42,159 bases of DNA from an uncultured Collinsella sp. (GCA_934646865.1 CAKUEU010000010.1:1-42159); one strand, 5' to 3'; positions 15,124-25,030 are shown, counted from the first letter of the stretch. Made by a program: numbers and translations. Notes: generated by a model from the letters alone, not told the origin.

Positions 15124-16725
15124 ATGAACCAGATTCTTCTCTTTATCGGCCTCGTCATTATTCTGTGCCTGACCATCAAACCCGTCGGCAAAAAGCTCCC
15201 CTTCCCCACCCTGCTCATCTTTATCGCGCTCGGCATGCTGCTGGGCGTCAACGGACCGGCGCACATCGACTTTAGCGACTACGCGCTCACCGAGACCGTC
15301 TGCAGCACGGCGCTGCTGTTCATCATGTTCTACGGCGGCTTTAACACCAACATCGACCGCGCCAAGCCCGTCGCCGTGCCCGCGGTGCTACTGAGCACGC
15401 TCGGCGTCGTCGTCACCGCCGGCATTACTGGCGCGTTTGCGCACTTTGTACTAGGTTTCGACTGGATCGGCGGCCTGCTGCTGGGATCGGTCGTAGCGTC
15501 GACCGATGCGGCGAGCGTCTTTAGCGTGCTGCGCGAGCACAGCCTGTCGCTGAGGGGTGGCACTGACTCGCTGCTCGAGGTCGAATCGGGTTCCAACGAC
15601 CCCGTCGCCTACATGCTCACCGCGGTGCTCGCGACCCTCGCGGCCGGCGGCGACATCAACATCCCCGTGCTGCTGGCCAAGCAGATCATCTTGGGCGTGG
15701 GGCTGGGCCTTGTCATCGGCTGGGCGGCGGGCCGCTTGATCGAGCGCGCACACGCAACAGCCGAGGGCGCGCAGACCATCTTTCTGTTCGCCGTGGCGAT
15801 CGTCGCCTACGCGCTGCCGAGCTACCTGGGCGGCAACGGCTTTTTGGCCGTGTACCTGGCCGGCATCGTGCTGGGTGCGAGCGACATCACCGGCAAGGTC
15901 GAGCTGGCACACTTCTTCGACACCCTCACCGAGATGGCCGAGATGACGATCTTCTTCTTGCTCGGCTTGCTCGTGACGCCCGCCCGCCTGCCGCAAATGC
16001 TGCTGCCGGGCCTGGCACTCATGGCGTTTATGCTCTTTGTGAGCCGTCCCATCGCCGTCGGCCTGCTCCTAGCGCCCTTTAAGACGAACCCTCGCCAGGT
16101 GGCACTCGTAAGCTGGGCGGGCCTGCGCGGTGCCGCGTCGGTCGTCTTTAGCCTCTTTGCCGTGGTGACCGGCGTTCCCGGTGGCCACGACCTGTTTGAC
16201 CTGGTGTTTGTGATCGCCGTGTCGAGCATTGTGGTGCAGGGCTCGCTGCTGCCGGCGGTAGCGAAAAAGCTCGATATGATCGATGCGGAAGGCGACGTGC
16301 GCCGCACCTTTAACGATTACCGCGACGAAGACGGCATGTCGTTCGTTAAGCTCAAGGTGGGCGCGGGACATCCGTTTGCCGGGCGCTCGCTTGCCGATAT
16401 TGGCAGCGCTACGAACATGCTTGTGGTCCTGGTGCTGCGCGACGGAGCGCACCCGGTGTTGCCCAATGGCGACACCGTGATCGAGGAAGGCGACCTGTTA
16501 GTGATGGCCGCGCCAACGTTCGAAGAGCGTGCCGAGGTTACGCTGCGCGAGGTCACCGTAACGCCCCACGGACGCCTGGCCGGCCAGCGCCTGCGCGACG
16601 TGCCGCAGGGCAAGCACCCGTTTATCGTCGTGATGCTCAAGCGCGACGGCCAAACGATTATCCCCGACGGCAACACCCTCATATACGCCGGCGACGAAGC
16701 CGTCATCGCCACGCTAGCGTCGTAG
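15124..16725 (+). CDS. CPA1 cation/proton antiporter with C-terminal TrkA_C domains (NhaP2/CvrA-like)
   Basis: 533 residues. The first ~385 contain about 12-13 membrane segments of a Na+(K+)/H+ exchanger: STDAASVFSVL near 127-137 and LEVESGSNDPVAYML near 150-164, where Asn-Asp forms the ion site. WAGLRGAASVVFSL near 331-344 is another family mark. Two cytoplasmic TrkA_C-like modules follow (about 400-460 and 475-533), each with the strand pattern of ligand-gated regulatory domains, suggesting nucleotide or ion control of potassium or sodium export. AGGAG lies 12 nt before the ATG. Confidence 0.9.
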   Translation: MNQILLFIGLVIILCLTIKPVGKKLPFPTLLIFIALGMLLGVNGPAHIDFSDYALTETVCSTALLFIMFYGGFNTNIDRAKPVAVPAVLLSTLGVVVTAGITGAFAHFVLGFDWIGGLLLGSVVASTDAASVFSVLREHSLSLRGGTDSLLEVESGSNDPVAYMLTAVLATLAAGGDINIPVLLAKQIILGVGLGLVIGWAAGRLIERAHATAEGAQTIFLFAVAIVAYALPSYLGGNGFLAVYLAGIVLGASDITGKVELAHFFDTLTEMAEMTIFFLLGLLVTPARLPQMLLPGLALMAFMLFVSRPIAVGLLLAPFKTNPRQVALVSWAGLRGAASVVFSLFAVVTGVPGGHDLFDLVFVIAVSSIVVQGSLLPAVAKKLDMIDAEGDVRRTFNDYRDEDGMSFVKLKVGAGHPFAGRSLADIGSATNMLVVLVLRDGAHPVLPNGDTVIEEGDLLVMAAPTFEERAEVTLREVTVTPHGRLAGQRLRDVPQGKHPFIVVMLKRDGQTIIPDGNTLIYAGDEAVIATLAS

Positions 16726-16743
16726 CTGCCCCCGCCGCCTCCT

Positions 16744-16812
16744 AAGTTGCGGTGAAATAGGGACTGAATAGGCCTTCTAGCAGCCTAAACAGTCCCTATT
16801 TCACCGCAACTT
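16744..16812. repeat. AAGTTGCGGTGAAATAG palindrome, copy 1
   Basis: Arms 16744-16765 and 16791-16812 are perfect 22-bp complements (AAGTTGCGGTGAAATAGGGA then CT). It begins 18 bases after the antiporter stop. A second copy with the same outer 16 bases but a different inner arm is at 41046-41114. Confidence 0.88.
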
Positions 16813-16957
16813 ATTGAGGAGACTTCTCCTTCCCCCATGTAACAACCCTGTAAATCATAGCGGCGCACTCGGGTTTTGCTGTGATGCGGTCGCGCCCGGT
16901 GCTGCACTGTGCTAAAGTATCCCGAACGTTCAAACGACTACGAGGGGGACCTAGAAG

Positions 16958-18082
<1,125 letters not shown>

Positions 18083-18154
18083 CCCGCAACACGCGGGCCG
18101 ACCAGCCACCTCAGACCACCTGTTTACATCAAAACCTGCTAAGGAGTTTTTTCC

Positions 18155-19318
18155 ATGCGCAAGATTAAGACCATCGACGACATCACCAAAGACGGCAAAG
18201 TCGAGTTTGGCGAGGGCTACGAGTTTGTGGACACCGCCGAGGAGGCCGACGCCATCCTGATGCGCTCGACCGACCTGCACGGCTACGAGCTGCCCGAGGG
18301 CATCCGCGCCATCGCCCGCTGCGGCGCCGGCGTCAACAACATCCCCGTCGAGGAGTACGCCAAGAAGGGCGTCGTCGTCTTTAACTCCCCCGGCGCCAAC
18401 AGCAACGCCGTCAAGGAGCTCGTCCTGGGCATGCTGGTGCTTTCGAGCCGCGGCGTGGTGCAGTCGATGAACTGGGTACGCGACAACGCCGACGACCCCG
18501 AGATTCAGGTCGACGCCGAGAAGGCCAAGAAGGCCTTTGTGGGCCGCGAGCTCAAGGGCAAGCGCATCGGCGTCATCGGCCTGGGCAACGTGGGCTCCAA
18601 GGTCGCCAACGCCTGCGTCGATCTGGGCATGGACGTCTACGGCTACGATCCGTTCATTTCCGTCGAGCACGCGTGGGTGCTGAGCCGCGAGGTGCAGCGC
18701 GTGGGCACGCTCGAGGACCTGTGCCGCGGCTGCGACTACCTCACCGTGCATGTGCCCAGCAAGGCAGACACCATCGGCATGATTAGCACCGAGCAGATTA
18801 ACCTGCTGGCACCAAACGCCGTGCTCATCAACTACGCGCGCGAGACCATCGTTGACGAGGACGCCGTCGATGCCGCCCTACGCGAGGGCAAGCTGAGCTG
18901 GTTTAGCTGCGACTTTGCCACGCCCAAGACCGTCAAGATGCCCAACACGTTTATCACCACGCACTCGGGCGCCGGCACCGGCGAGGCCGAGGCCAACTGC
19001 GCCGACATGGCCATCAGCGAGCTCAAGGATTACCTGGAGAACGGCAACATCGCGCACAGCGTCAACTACCCCGCCTGCAGCATGGGCAAGGCGCGCGCCG
19101 CAAGCCGCATCGCCTGCCTGCACGCCAACGTGCCCAACATGATCGGTCAGATCACGGCCATCTTGGCCAAGGACAACGCCAACGTGCAGCGCATGACCAA
19201 CGAGTCCGCCGGCGAGAACGCCTACACCATGTTCGACACCGACGAGCACCTGGACACCAGCACCATCGAGGCGCTCAAGCAGATTCCGTCGATGTACCGC
19301 GTGCGCGTGATCAAATAG
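18155..19318 (+). CDS. serA: D-3-phosphoglycerate dehydrogenase, short form
   Basis: 387 residues. It oxidises 3-phosphoglycerate with NAD, the first step of serine synthesis. The NAD fold is marked by GVIGLGNVGS (139-148), and the catalytic His lies in TTHSGAGTGEAE, where most homologues have PHIGAST. The arginine of NYARETIVDEDA is in place. A C-terminal ACT domain of about 70 residues (from NMIGQITAILAKDNANVQRM) could bind serine as feedback signal. The intervening domain of long SerA forms is absent. SD AAGGAG precedes the ATG. It is transcribed with serC and ends in a clear terminator. Confidence 0.93.
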   Translation: MRKIKTIDDITKDGKVEFGEGYEFVDTAEEADAILMRSTDLHGYELPEGIRAIARCGAGVNNIPVEEYAKKGVVVFNSPGANSNAVKELVLGMLVLSSRGVVQSMNWVRDNADDPEIQVDAEKAKKAFVGRELKGKRIGVIGLGNVGSKVANACVDLGMDVYGYDPFISVEHAWVLSREVQRVGTLEDLCRGCDYLTVHVPSKADTIGMISTEQINLLAPNAVLINYARETIVDEDAVDAALREGKLSWFSCDFATPKTVKMPNTFITTHSGAGTGEAEANCADMAISELKDYLENGNIAHSVNYPACSMGKARAASRIACLHANVPNMIGQITAILAKDNANVQRMTNESAGENAYTMFDTDEHLDTSTIEALKQIPSMYRVRVIK

Positions 19319-19357
19319 CGCCGACACCAAGCCCGCCAGTCGGGCCATAAAGCCCAT

Positions 19358-19393
19358 TCGGCCCCCGTTTTCACGAAACGGGGGCCGATTTTG
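19358..19393 (+). terminator. Intrinsic terminator of serCA
   Basis: TCGGCCCCCGTTT (19358-19370) and GAAACGGGGGCCGA (19375-19388) pair almost completely around TCAC, followed by TTTTGTTG. It starts 39 bases after the serA stop codon. Confidence 0.92.
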
Positions 19394-19420
19394 TTGCTTA
19401 CGGGCGGCTTTAAAATGCTA

Positions 19421-19580
19421 GCCAAAACAGGTTTTTTCGGATAATAGACAGTGGGACCCAAGTCGCTAAGCACACCCGCATTGATAAACAGTTTCATCAG
19501 GGGTTTTAGCAGGTATAAATCGATCACTATATGCCATCTTCAAGTTGACTGTCTATTTTCCGAAACAACTTGTTCTGGGC
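19421..19580. repeat. 160-bp element with ~32-bp imperfect inverted ends
   Basis: Left end 19421-19452 and right end 19548-19580 are imperfect complements with a perfect-looking core TTCGGATAATAGACAGT against ACTGTCTATTTTCCGAA (one mismatch). The interior is about 95 bases, visibly A/T-rich and without a coding frame. It lies about 85 bases downstream of the first predicted nuclease gene. Bases 19581-19665 show nothing further. Confidence 0.65.
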
Positions 19581-19665
19581 AACATTTTTAAGCCCCTCCA
19601 AGGCAAAACTGAAGCCTTTTCGCGACCAAAACTCTAGCTCGCGCGACCGTTTTCCGCCCGCGCGA

Positions 19666-20715
19666 CTACATGCTCGCCCAATCGATGAAAATCTCCTCAC
19701 GAAGCCGCCGTTCGAGCCCCTGCTGCCGCGGCGTCTTGTCTTTCAACGGCACATCGAGATAGGACATGATGAGCTCCATCACCACGCGGAAGGCATCGGA
19801 GTCGGCCAGCTGACCATAGGTCAACAGAACGACGGGATATCCCATCGCTTGCAGGGCCGTCGTTCGATCTGAGTCCGAGATCTTGGATTCTATGGATCCG
19901 TGAATGGATTTACCTTGACATTCAACCAGGCACTCTCGGCTGCCGTCCTTATTTGACAGCAGGATATCGGCATATCGCCTATCAATCCCCGAAATCAGGC
20001 GGGCACTTCGCGTCATGCGAATCTCAACGTTATTGGTAAGGTGCAGCCCTTCGCCGCCGCGCAATCTCGAAAGACCAAACAGCATCGAAGCCTGGACCTC
20101 GAGCGGCGATGCCGCCACTCCCGTAATGCATTTCGCGGCACGTGTGAACGATTTAGCGCCGCGGAGCCCTCGGATCTTATCGACGTACTCTGCAAGTTCA
20201 GAGAGCTCGATCAAGGGAGGTCGTTTCCATAAGTCCGTTGGATTCCCATCGACATCCTTTACGTTTTCCCAGCCCAACCGCGCGTCACCCCACCGGTCCC
20301 CATATGCTTGCACCAGCGCCGACTTAACCTGGGGCGCAATCTTGCACACGGCAAAGGTGCCGCACATCTCATACATGCACATGATTAGACGCTCGTTTGA
20401 GACCGAGGAAGCCAGGGTCAACAGGGTAAAGAGTGGGGACGCAACATCGAGGCCAAACTCCGTCTGCTGCACGGAGCCAAACGGCCTCTCCCCGTTCCAG
20501 ACATGCCTGACAATGCGATCGCCCTTACGCCCGCAGCCGCCCCGCGCCAACACGTGCAACGGGGTGCGCAGGAAATGCGTGACGAGCGGATGCTCGCAAA
20601 GGCGCTCCCTTCGCGGATCGTCCACAGAATCGGGCAGGTCCGGCATTATCGCCAAAACCTGTGGAGGTATCCGGTGATACCGAAAGGCAGATATGTCGCA
20701 GAGCATGTCGTCCAT
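19666..20715 (-). CDS. Predicted PD-(D/E)XK nuclease-like protein (DUF559/Vsr-like C-terminus), paralogue 1
   Basis: 349 residues from the ATG at 20715, picked by alignment with paralogue 2; a GTG at 20805 and further upstream frame are open but share nothing with it. The C-terminal third shows D250 in YADILLS, the pair E265-x-Q267-G268 in VECQGKS, then D283-R284 and MGYPVVLLTYGQL. This is the order of a Vsr/DUF559 nuclease core. The middle (YEMCGTFA, G-RGAKSFTRAA, SPLEVQASML, GGEGLH) is shared with the gene at 28999. The N-terminus (LCDISAFRYHRIPP) may be a recognition part. Function unknown; a role in defence or mobility is inferred only. Confidence 0.7.
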   Translation of the reverse strand: MDDMLCDISAFRYHRIPPQVLAIMPDLPDSVDDPRRERLCEHPLVTHFLRTPLHVLARGGCGRKGDRIVRHVWNGERPFGSVQQTEFGLDVASPLFTLLTLASSVSNERLIMCMYEMCGTFAVCKIAPQVKSALVQAYGDRWGDARLGWENVKDVDGNPTDLWKRPPLIELSELAEYVDKIRGLRGAKSFTRAAKCITGVAASPLEVQASMLFGLSRLRGGEGLHLTNNVEIRMTRSARLISGIDRRYADILLSNKDGSRECLVECQGKSIHGSIESKISDSDRTTALQAMGYPVVLLTYGQLADSDAFRVVMELIMSYLDVPLKDKTPRQQGLERRLREEIFIDWASM

Positions 20716-20830
20716 GAAGGGTACGTACCCACTGCGTCGTTTGTGAACCCGCTCGGACGGCAAACGCGATGGCTCGGCCTGCGAACGGTAAATACTGCCA
20801 CGCACACGTCGCGGACCTCTCGGGAGGCTT

Positions 20831-20859
20831 ACAATCGGTTTGGAAAGCAAACTGATTGT
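20831..20859. promoter_or_regulatory. Palindrome just before the M20 peptidase start
   Basis: ACAATCGGTTTG (20831-20842) and CAAACTGATTGT (20848-20859) pair with one mismatch around five bases. It ends 1 base before the AGG of the ribosome-binding site. It could be an operator, or an RNA stem that affects translation. Confidence 0.4.
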
Positions 20860-20869
20860 GAGGTTGCAT

Positions 20870-22090
20870 ATGGTTGATGGGGACTTTGCTTGGCGGCTTG
20901 CGCAGGAGCTTGTGCGAATCGATAGCTCGGATCCGGGTGCATACGAGGGCGAGATTGAGCAGTATATCAAAGGGCTGATCGAGTCGCAGATCGCTGTGCT
21001 CGATTGCCCGGCGCTGGATGCAGTGCAAGTCGAGGAGCTTGAGGTGCTTCCAGGACGACGCAATCTCATGGTCACCGTGCCCGGCTTGAGCAACGAGCCG
21101 CGGCTCGTCTATATCTGTCATATGGATACCGTCACCTTGGGCGAGGGGTGGGATGCGGATACCCCGCCGCTCGGGGCGACCGTTCGCGACGACAAGCTCT
21201 ATGGCCGTGGCGCCTGCGATATGAAGGGCGGCTTGGCCTGTGCCATTGCCGCACTGGTCCATACGCTCGAGCGCGTGGCGGCGGGCGAAGGGCTTCCCCG
21301 CCGCGGTTTTTCACTCATCTGCTCGGTCGACGAAGAGGACTTTATGCGCGGCTCCGAGGCCGCAATTGCCGCCGGCTGGGTCGGCTCGCGCGAATGGGTG
21401 CTGGACACCGAGCCCACCGACGGACAGATCCAGGTGGCGCACAAGGGGCGCACGTGGTTCGAGATCGAGATGGCCGGCGTCACGGCGCACGCGAGCCAGC
21501 CATGGAAGGGCGTGGATGCCGTCGCCGCCATGGCCGAGGTCGTCTGCTCGCTTCATCACGCGTTTGCGGAGCTGCCCGTGCATGATGAGCTGGGGCCTTC
21601 GACTATCACGTTTGGCCAGATCGAGGGCGGGTATCGCCCCTACGTCGTACCCGACCACGCCAAGACCTGGGTTGACATGCGCCTAACGCCGGCGACCGAC
21701 ACGCCCGCCGCGACCGATATGGTTGAGCGGGCTATTGCCGCTGCCGAGGGCGCCGTTCCCGGCTGCCATGGCAGCTATACCTTGACAGGCGACCGCCCCG
21801 CCATCGAGCGCAACCCGGGCTCTCCCCTTCTGGCGGCGCTCAAGCGCGCGGCAGACGACGTGACGGGCGTGGACACGGCCGTCGGCTTCTTTACCGGCTA
21901 CACTGACACCGCCGTCATCGCAGGCAAGACGGGCAACCGCAACTGCATGAGCTACGGCCCCGGTTCGCTGGCGCTCGCCCATAAGCCGAACGAGTACGTA
22001 CCCCACGCCGAAATCGTCCACTGTCAGCAGGTGCTGATCGCGCTCGCCGATAACGCGCTCTGGGACGCGAGCGGCCAAGTTGGGGCATAA
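20870..22090 (+). CDS. M20 family metallopeptidase (ArgE/DapE/YgeY-like)
   Basis: 406 residues. It is a two-metal amidohydrolase. Metal residues are H84 and D86 in ICHMDTV, D117 in GRGACDMKGG, E155/E156 in SVDEEDFM, and D and H further on (DTEPT; AHKPNEYV). The dimerisation domain inserts around GVTAHASQPWKGVDA. Such enzymes deacylate or hydrolyse small peptides and N-acyl amino acids; the exact substrate is not evident. The ATG at 20870 follows TGAGG; a TTG ten codons earlier overlaps the palindrome and is less likely. It runs divergently from the nuclease gene. Confidence 0.88.
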   Translation: MVDGDFAWRLAQELVRIDSSDPGAYEGEIEQYIKGLIESQIAVLDCPALDAVQVEELEVLPGRRNLMVTVPGLSNEPRLVYICHMDTVTLGEGWDADTPPLGATVRDDKLYGRGACDMKGGLACAIAALVHTLERVAAGEGLPRRGFSLICSVDEEDFMRGSEAAIAAGWVGSREWVLDTEPTDGQIQVAHKGRTWFEIEMAGVTAHASQPWKGVDAVAAMAEVVCSLHHAFAELPVHDELGPSTITFGQIEGGYRPYVVPDHAKTWVDMRLTPATDTPAATDMVERAIAAAEGAVPGCHGSYTLTGDRPAIERNPGSPLLAALKRAADDVTGVDTAVGFFTGYTDTAVIAGKTGNRNCMSYGPGSLALAHKPNEYVPHAEIVHCQQVLIALADNALWDASGQVGA

Positions 22091-22129
22091 TAAGCCGCGA
22101 ACAAACCGACTCACACGTTAGGACCGCCC

Positions 22130-22813
22130 ATGAAAGCACTTCCGTTTCCCTGCATCCGCCCGGCTCAGGACCGCGTGCTCGAGGCGCTACCGCAGATGGG
22201 CGGCATCCTGAGCGGCAACGATGCCTTGCGCGGCGCCATTGCCGATGGCCTGATGCTCAAGGATCCGGGTGCGGCGTACTACGTGTACGAATGCCCGGGA
22301 GAGCCGGGGCGCGCGACGGGCGTCGTGGCGATTTGCCCGATGAGTGTGCTTGCGGGCGACGAGGTCGATGCCGGCACCGACGCGGCAGCCGCTGCGCGTG
22401 CGATCGCCGAGCTCAAAGTTCAGCCTCGCCCCGTGTCTCTCGCCTACGAAGCCTCGCCCGTTATGGATATCATCCTGGGCGCCGCCAAAGAGGGCGCGTC
22501 GCTCTACGCCGTCACCGATCCCGCGGGCATCACGCACCGCGCGTGGGAGGTCAAGCGCGAGGACGCCGTCGGAGCCATCCGCGCCATGCTCGATCAGGCA
22601 CCGGAGCCGACGCTGGCCGACGACCCGGCCTACGCCGCCGCTCTGACCGGGGCGTCGCAACTCCTGGCCGACGAGGCCCGCGCCGCCGGAACGTATACGG
22701 GCAAGGAGCCGTTCAACTTTACCGTGGCCGCACTCTTCCCCGCCGCACAGGTCAGTGGCGCCGCGCCGCAGGTACCGATGGGCCTGCTCACCCACCAGGT
22801 CGCGCGGTTCTAA
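22130..22813 (+). CDS. Short DUF1015-like protein
   Basis: 227 residues, about half the usual length of DUF1015 proteins (around 400). Matching parts are the N-terminal PFPCIRPAQDRV, YYVYECPGEPGRATGVVA, and SPVMDIILGAAKEGASLYAVTDPAGITHRAWEV. The region beyond is shorter than in the family, but the protein ends cleanly without sign of a frameshift. Function is unknown. TTAGGA precedes the ATG, and the gene begins 39 bases after the M20 peptidase, so the two are probably co-transcribed. In other genomes DUF1015 genes often stand near serA, which is 3 kb away here. Confidence 0.65.
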   Translation: MKALPFPCIRPAQDRVLEALPQMGGILSGNDALRGAIADGLMLKDPGAAYYVYECPGEPGRATGVVAICPMSVLAGDEVDAGTDAAAAARAIAELKVQPRPVSLAYEASPVMDIILGAAKEGASLYAVTDPAGITHRAWEVKREDAVGAIRAMLDQAPEPTLADDPAYAAALTGASQLLADEARAAGTYTGKEPFNFTVAALFPAAQVSGAAPQVPMGLLTHQVARF

Positions 22814-22815
22814 CG

Positions 22816-23451
22816 CTACCCGCGCTGCGGACCGGCTGCCGCCACGAGCGGCTCCAGCCCCAGCTCGCGCGCGTAATCCTCTTGTGTAAAGATCTCAACC
22901 AGTTCAAACGTGCTGGTCGCATCGTCAAACGCAAAATGCAACACGGAGCAGTTGCCCGGAACGCGATCGCGCTCGTCTGCCGCCGCGCCCTTCACGTGGT
23001 CCATGAACTCCTTGATGGCCGAGCCGTGGCTTATCGCCAGCACGCACGCATGGTCCGAGCGCTGCATAAGCTCGGTTAGCGTCGCGACCATGCGCTCACG
23101 CACCTGCATCTGGCCCTCGCCGCCAAACTGACAATAGAAGTCGCGCCACGGGCGCTCGGGCATGAGCATTACACGCTCGGCCTCAAAGTCGCCAAAGAAC
23201 CACTCGCGCAGGCCGTCAAGGCGCTCGTAGGCAAGGCCCGGCCACAGGTTGGCGATAGTCTGCTCGGTGCGATGCAGCGTCGAGGTGTAGGCGTGGTCGG
23301 GCTCAATGCCGCGCGCACGCAAAAACATGCCGGCGCGCGCCGCCTGTTCGCAACCCAGCTGCGTTAGCGGCGAGTCGCTCCAGCCCTGAATAATGCGTTT
23401 GAGGTTAAATATCGTCTGCCCATGACGGACCAGATACAGGTCTTTATTCAT
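22816..23451 (-). CDS. Histidine phosphatase family protein (phosphoglycerate mutase-like), copy A
   Basis: 211 residues. The phosphohistidine motif LYLVRHGQT is at about residues 5-13, LTQLGCEQA follows, and the second histidine lies in AISHGSAIKEF. The family covers cofactor-dependent phosphoglycerate mutases and broad phosphatases; the acidic LREWFFGDFE segment is typical of phosphatases rather than glycolytic mutase. The ATG at 23451 follows AAAGGA. It converges tail to tail with the DUF1015 gene, with 2 bases between stop codons, and is a paralogue of the next gene upstream. Confidence 0.88.
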   Translation of the reverse strand: MNKDLYLVRHGQTIFNLKRIIQGWSDSPLTQLGCEQAARAGMFLRARGIEPDHAYTSTLHRTEQTIANLWPGLAYERLDGLREWFFGDFEAERVMLMPERPWRDFYCQFGGEGQMQVRERMVATLTELMQRSDHACVLAISHGSAIKEFMDHVKGAAADERDRVPGNCSVLHFAFDDATSTFELVEIFTQEDYARELGLEPLVAAAGPQRG

Positions 23452-23468
23452 AGGGGTCCTTTCATTCG

Positions 23469-24011
23469 TTACCAATCAAGGAGCGAAAACGCCCCGTCGC
23501 AATAGCCAAAATGAAGCACGGCGCCGTTGTCGGGCTGCGCCCCACCGCCGGCCACGTACTCAAGAAACTCCTGGCAGGCGGAACCGTGGGAGACTGCCAA
23601 CACGCAGTTGTGCTGCGGCCGGGCCATAATACGGGACAGCGCCGCGACCATACGCGCCCGGAGCTGCGCTTCCGACTCGCCGCCAAACGCGACCGGATAA
23701 TCGCCCCAGGGCTGCGGCGGCATATCGCGATTTGATGTACCCTCCAGCAAGCCCAAATGCCACTCGCGCAGGTCATCGACCAGCTCTATGGAACGACCCT
23801 CGCCAATGATTAGCTCAGCCGTACGCCGCGCCCGGCCCAACGGGGAGGAATACACATGATCAAAGGTCACGCCACGCGCCTCAAACGCCGCGCGCGTCGC
23901 CAGCGCCTGCTCGCGCCCGCGCGCCGTAAGCGGCGAATCGTGCCAGCCCTGCAAAATGTTCTGCACATTGAGTTCAGTCTGCCCATGCCGCACCAAATAC
24001 AGATCGGCCAC
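23469..24011 (-). CDS. Histidine phosphatase family protein, copy B
   Basis: 180 residues. It has LYLVRHGQTELN, QGWHDSPLTARGREQA, LREWHLGLLEG and AVSHGSACQEF, all parallel to copy A, so the two arose by tandem duplication. Its stop lies 17 bases before the start of copy A, making a two-gene operon. Role as for copy A; substrates unknown. GGGAGGG precedes the ATG. It is about 30 residues shorter than copy A, mainly in the C-terminal region. Confidence 0.88.
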   Translation of the reverse strand: MADLYLVRHGQTELNVQNILQGWHDSPLTARGREQALATRAAFEARGVTFDHVYSSPLGRARRTAELIIGEGRSIELVDDLREWHLGLLEGTSNRDMPPQPWGDYPVAFGGESEAQLRARMVAALSRIMARPQHNCVLAVSHGSACQEFLEYVAGGGAQPDNGAVLHFGYCDGAFSLLDW

Positions 24012-24025
24012 ACGCCCTCCCCTCG

Positions 24026-24064
24026 TACCACCACAAAGGGGACAGGCACCTTTTTGGTGGTTTT
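24026..24064. repeat. AAACCACCAC palindrome, copy 5
   Basis: TACCACCACAAAG and CTTTTTGGTGGTTTT flank GGGGACAGGCAC. It has one base change in the right arm (CTTTTT for CTTTGT), the most diverged of the six. It lies 30 bases beyond the nitroreductase stop and upstream of the phosphatase pair. Confidence 0.88.
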
Positions 24065-24094
24065 GCCGCCTGATCGCGCCGCGGCGACGCTCGG

Positions 24095-24766
24095 CTACAC
24101 CAGTACGTCGGCGAACGGGCGCTTGGGTACGTGGTGCACCTGCGCATCGTCACGCCAGTAATTAATTGAGCCGTCGGGGTTGGAATCGATCGCGTCGATC
24201 ACCTGCGTCTCGGCCGGCACGCCAAACGCCATGATCAGCTTGAGCTCATACTTGTCGTTATCGAGCCCCATGGCATCGATCGCATGGGGCGTAAAGGCCT
24301 TGAACATGCAGGCTGCCACCTCGGGCGTGGCGCTGCGGGCGGCGAGCATCATCGTCTGCGCGGCAATGCCCGTGTCGACCTCGGTAATGGGAGCGGCGGG
24401 CTTGCCCGGAACGGCGCGCTCGGCCAGAATCGCGATGTAGCCGGTCGGGCGCTCGCTCTCATCGGGGCCCGGCCAATCCTTGAGCGCGCCAGCCCATGCG
24501 AGCTCGTCAAACACGCGCGCGCAGTCCTCGACACCGCTCACCACATGAAAACGCAGACGCTGAGCATTGGCGCCGCAGGGAGCCAGGTGCGCCAACTCCG
24601 CGAGCTCGAGCAAAAACTCGCGCGGCACGCGCATGGACTCGTCAAAGCGGCGGCACGTGCGGGCGCGACGGACCAGCGCATCAAACGCTTCCAGACCGAG
24701 CTTTTCGCAACCCTGCTTTGCCATCGACTCGGCGCTCGACGGCGCCGCGGGAACTGCTTCGTTCAT
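24095..24766 (-). CDS. Nitroreductase family protein
   Basis: 223 residues. It is an FMN-dependent oxidoreductase of the nitroreductase fold. The N-terminal ALVRRARTCRRFDESMRVPREFL carries the FMN-phosphate arginines; LAPCGANAQRLRFHVV and DTGIAAQTMMLAARSATPEVAACMF form the flavin pocket. The natural substrate is unknown; quinone or nitro compound reduction is usual. The ATG at 24766 was chosen because the protein fits the family from there; the open frame continues to 25057 without similarity. A DtxR/IdeR-like box lies about 30 bases upstream. Confidence 0.85.
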   Translation of the reverse strand: MNEAVPAAPSSAESMAKQGCEKLGLEAFDALVRRARTCRRFDESMRVPREFLLELAELAHLAPCGANAQRLRFHVVSGVEDCARVFDELAWAGALKDWPGPDESERPTGYIAILAERAVPGKPAAPITEVDTGIAAQTMMLAARSATPEVAACMFKAFTPHAIDAMGLDNDKYELKLIMAFGVPAETQVIDAIDSNPDGSINYWRDDAQVHHVPKRPFADVLV

Positions 24767-24794
24767 AGGGACCCCCAATAACAGCCAATTGTTC

Positions 24795-24813
24795 TTAGGA
24801 AAATCTAACCTAA
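24795..24813 (-). promoter_or_regulatory. IdeR/DtxR-like box upstream of the nitroreductase
   Basis: On the minus strand the 19-base site is TTAGGTTAGATTTTCCTAA. The first half-site TTAGGTTAG matches the known iron-regulator consensus exactly and the last five bases CCTAA mirror the first five. It lies 28 bases upstream of the ATG. A DtxR-family gene is present at 33709-34086. The rest of the divergent gap (24767-25030) shows no other clear signal. Confidence 0.4.
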
Positions 24814-25030
24814 AACGTAGACAATAACGTTCAGCGACGCAATGTTCCACAACTGTTGAATAGTCCCCATCCAAACGGGAACAAAGGTAACAATTCGGGA
24901 ATGTGGGGCGGCAATTCGCCCTTCCCGCCACATGCAGTGGCGCCCTTGGGCGATACTTGTTGCAGTACTTTTGGCGTACGCCGCACGGAAAGCAATGAAC
25001 GCGACGTGCACCGCACGGAAAGGAGACATC

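Noticed and set aside
22816..24011. Assembly duplication of one phosphatase gene
   Set aside because: The two proteins differ widely outside the motifs and in length, so they are true paralogues.
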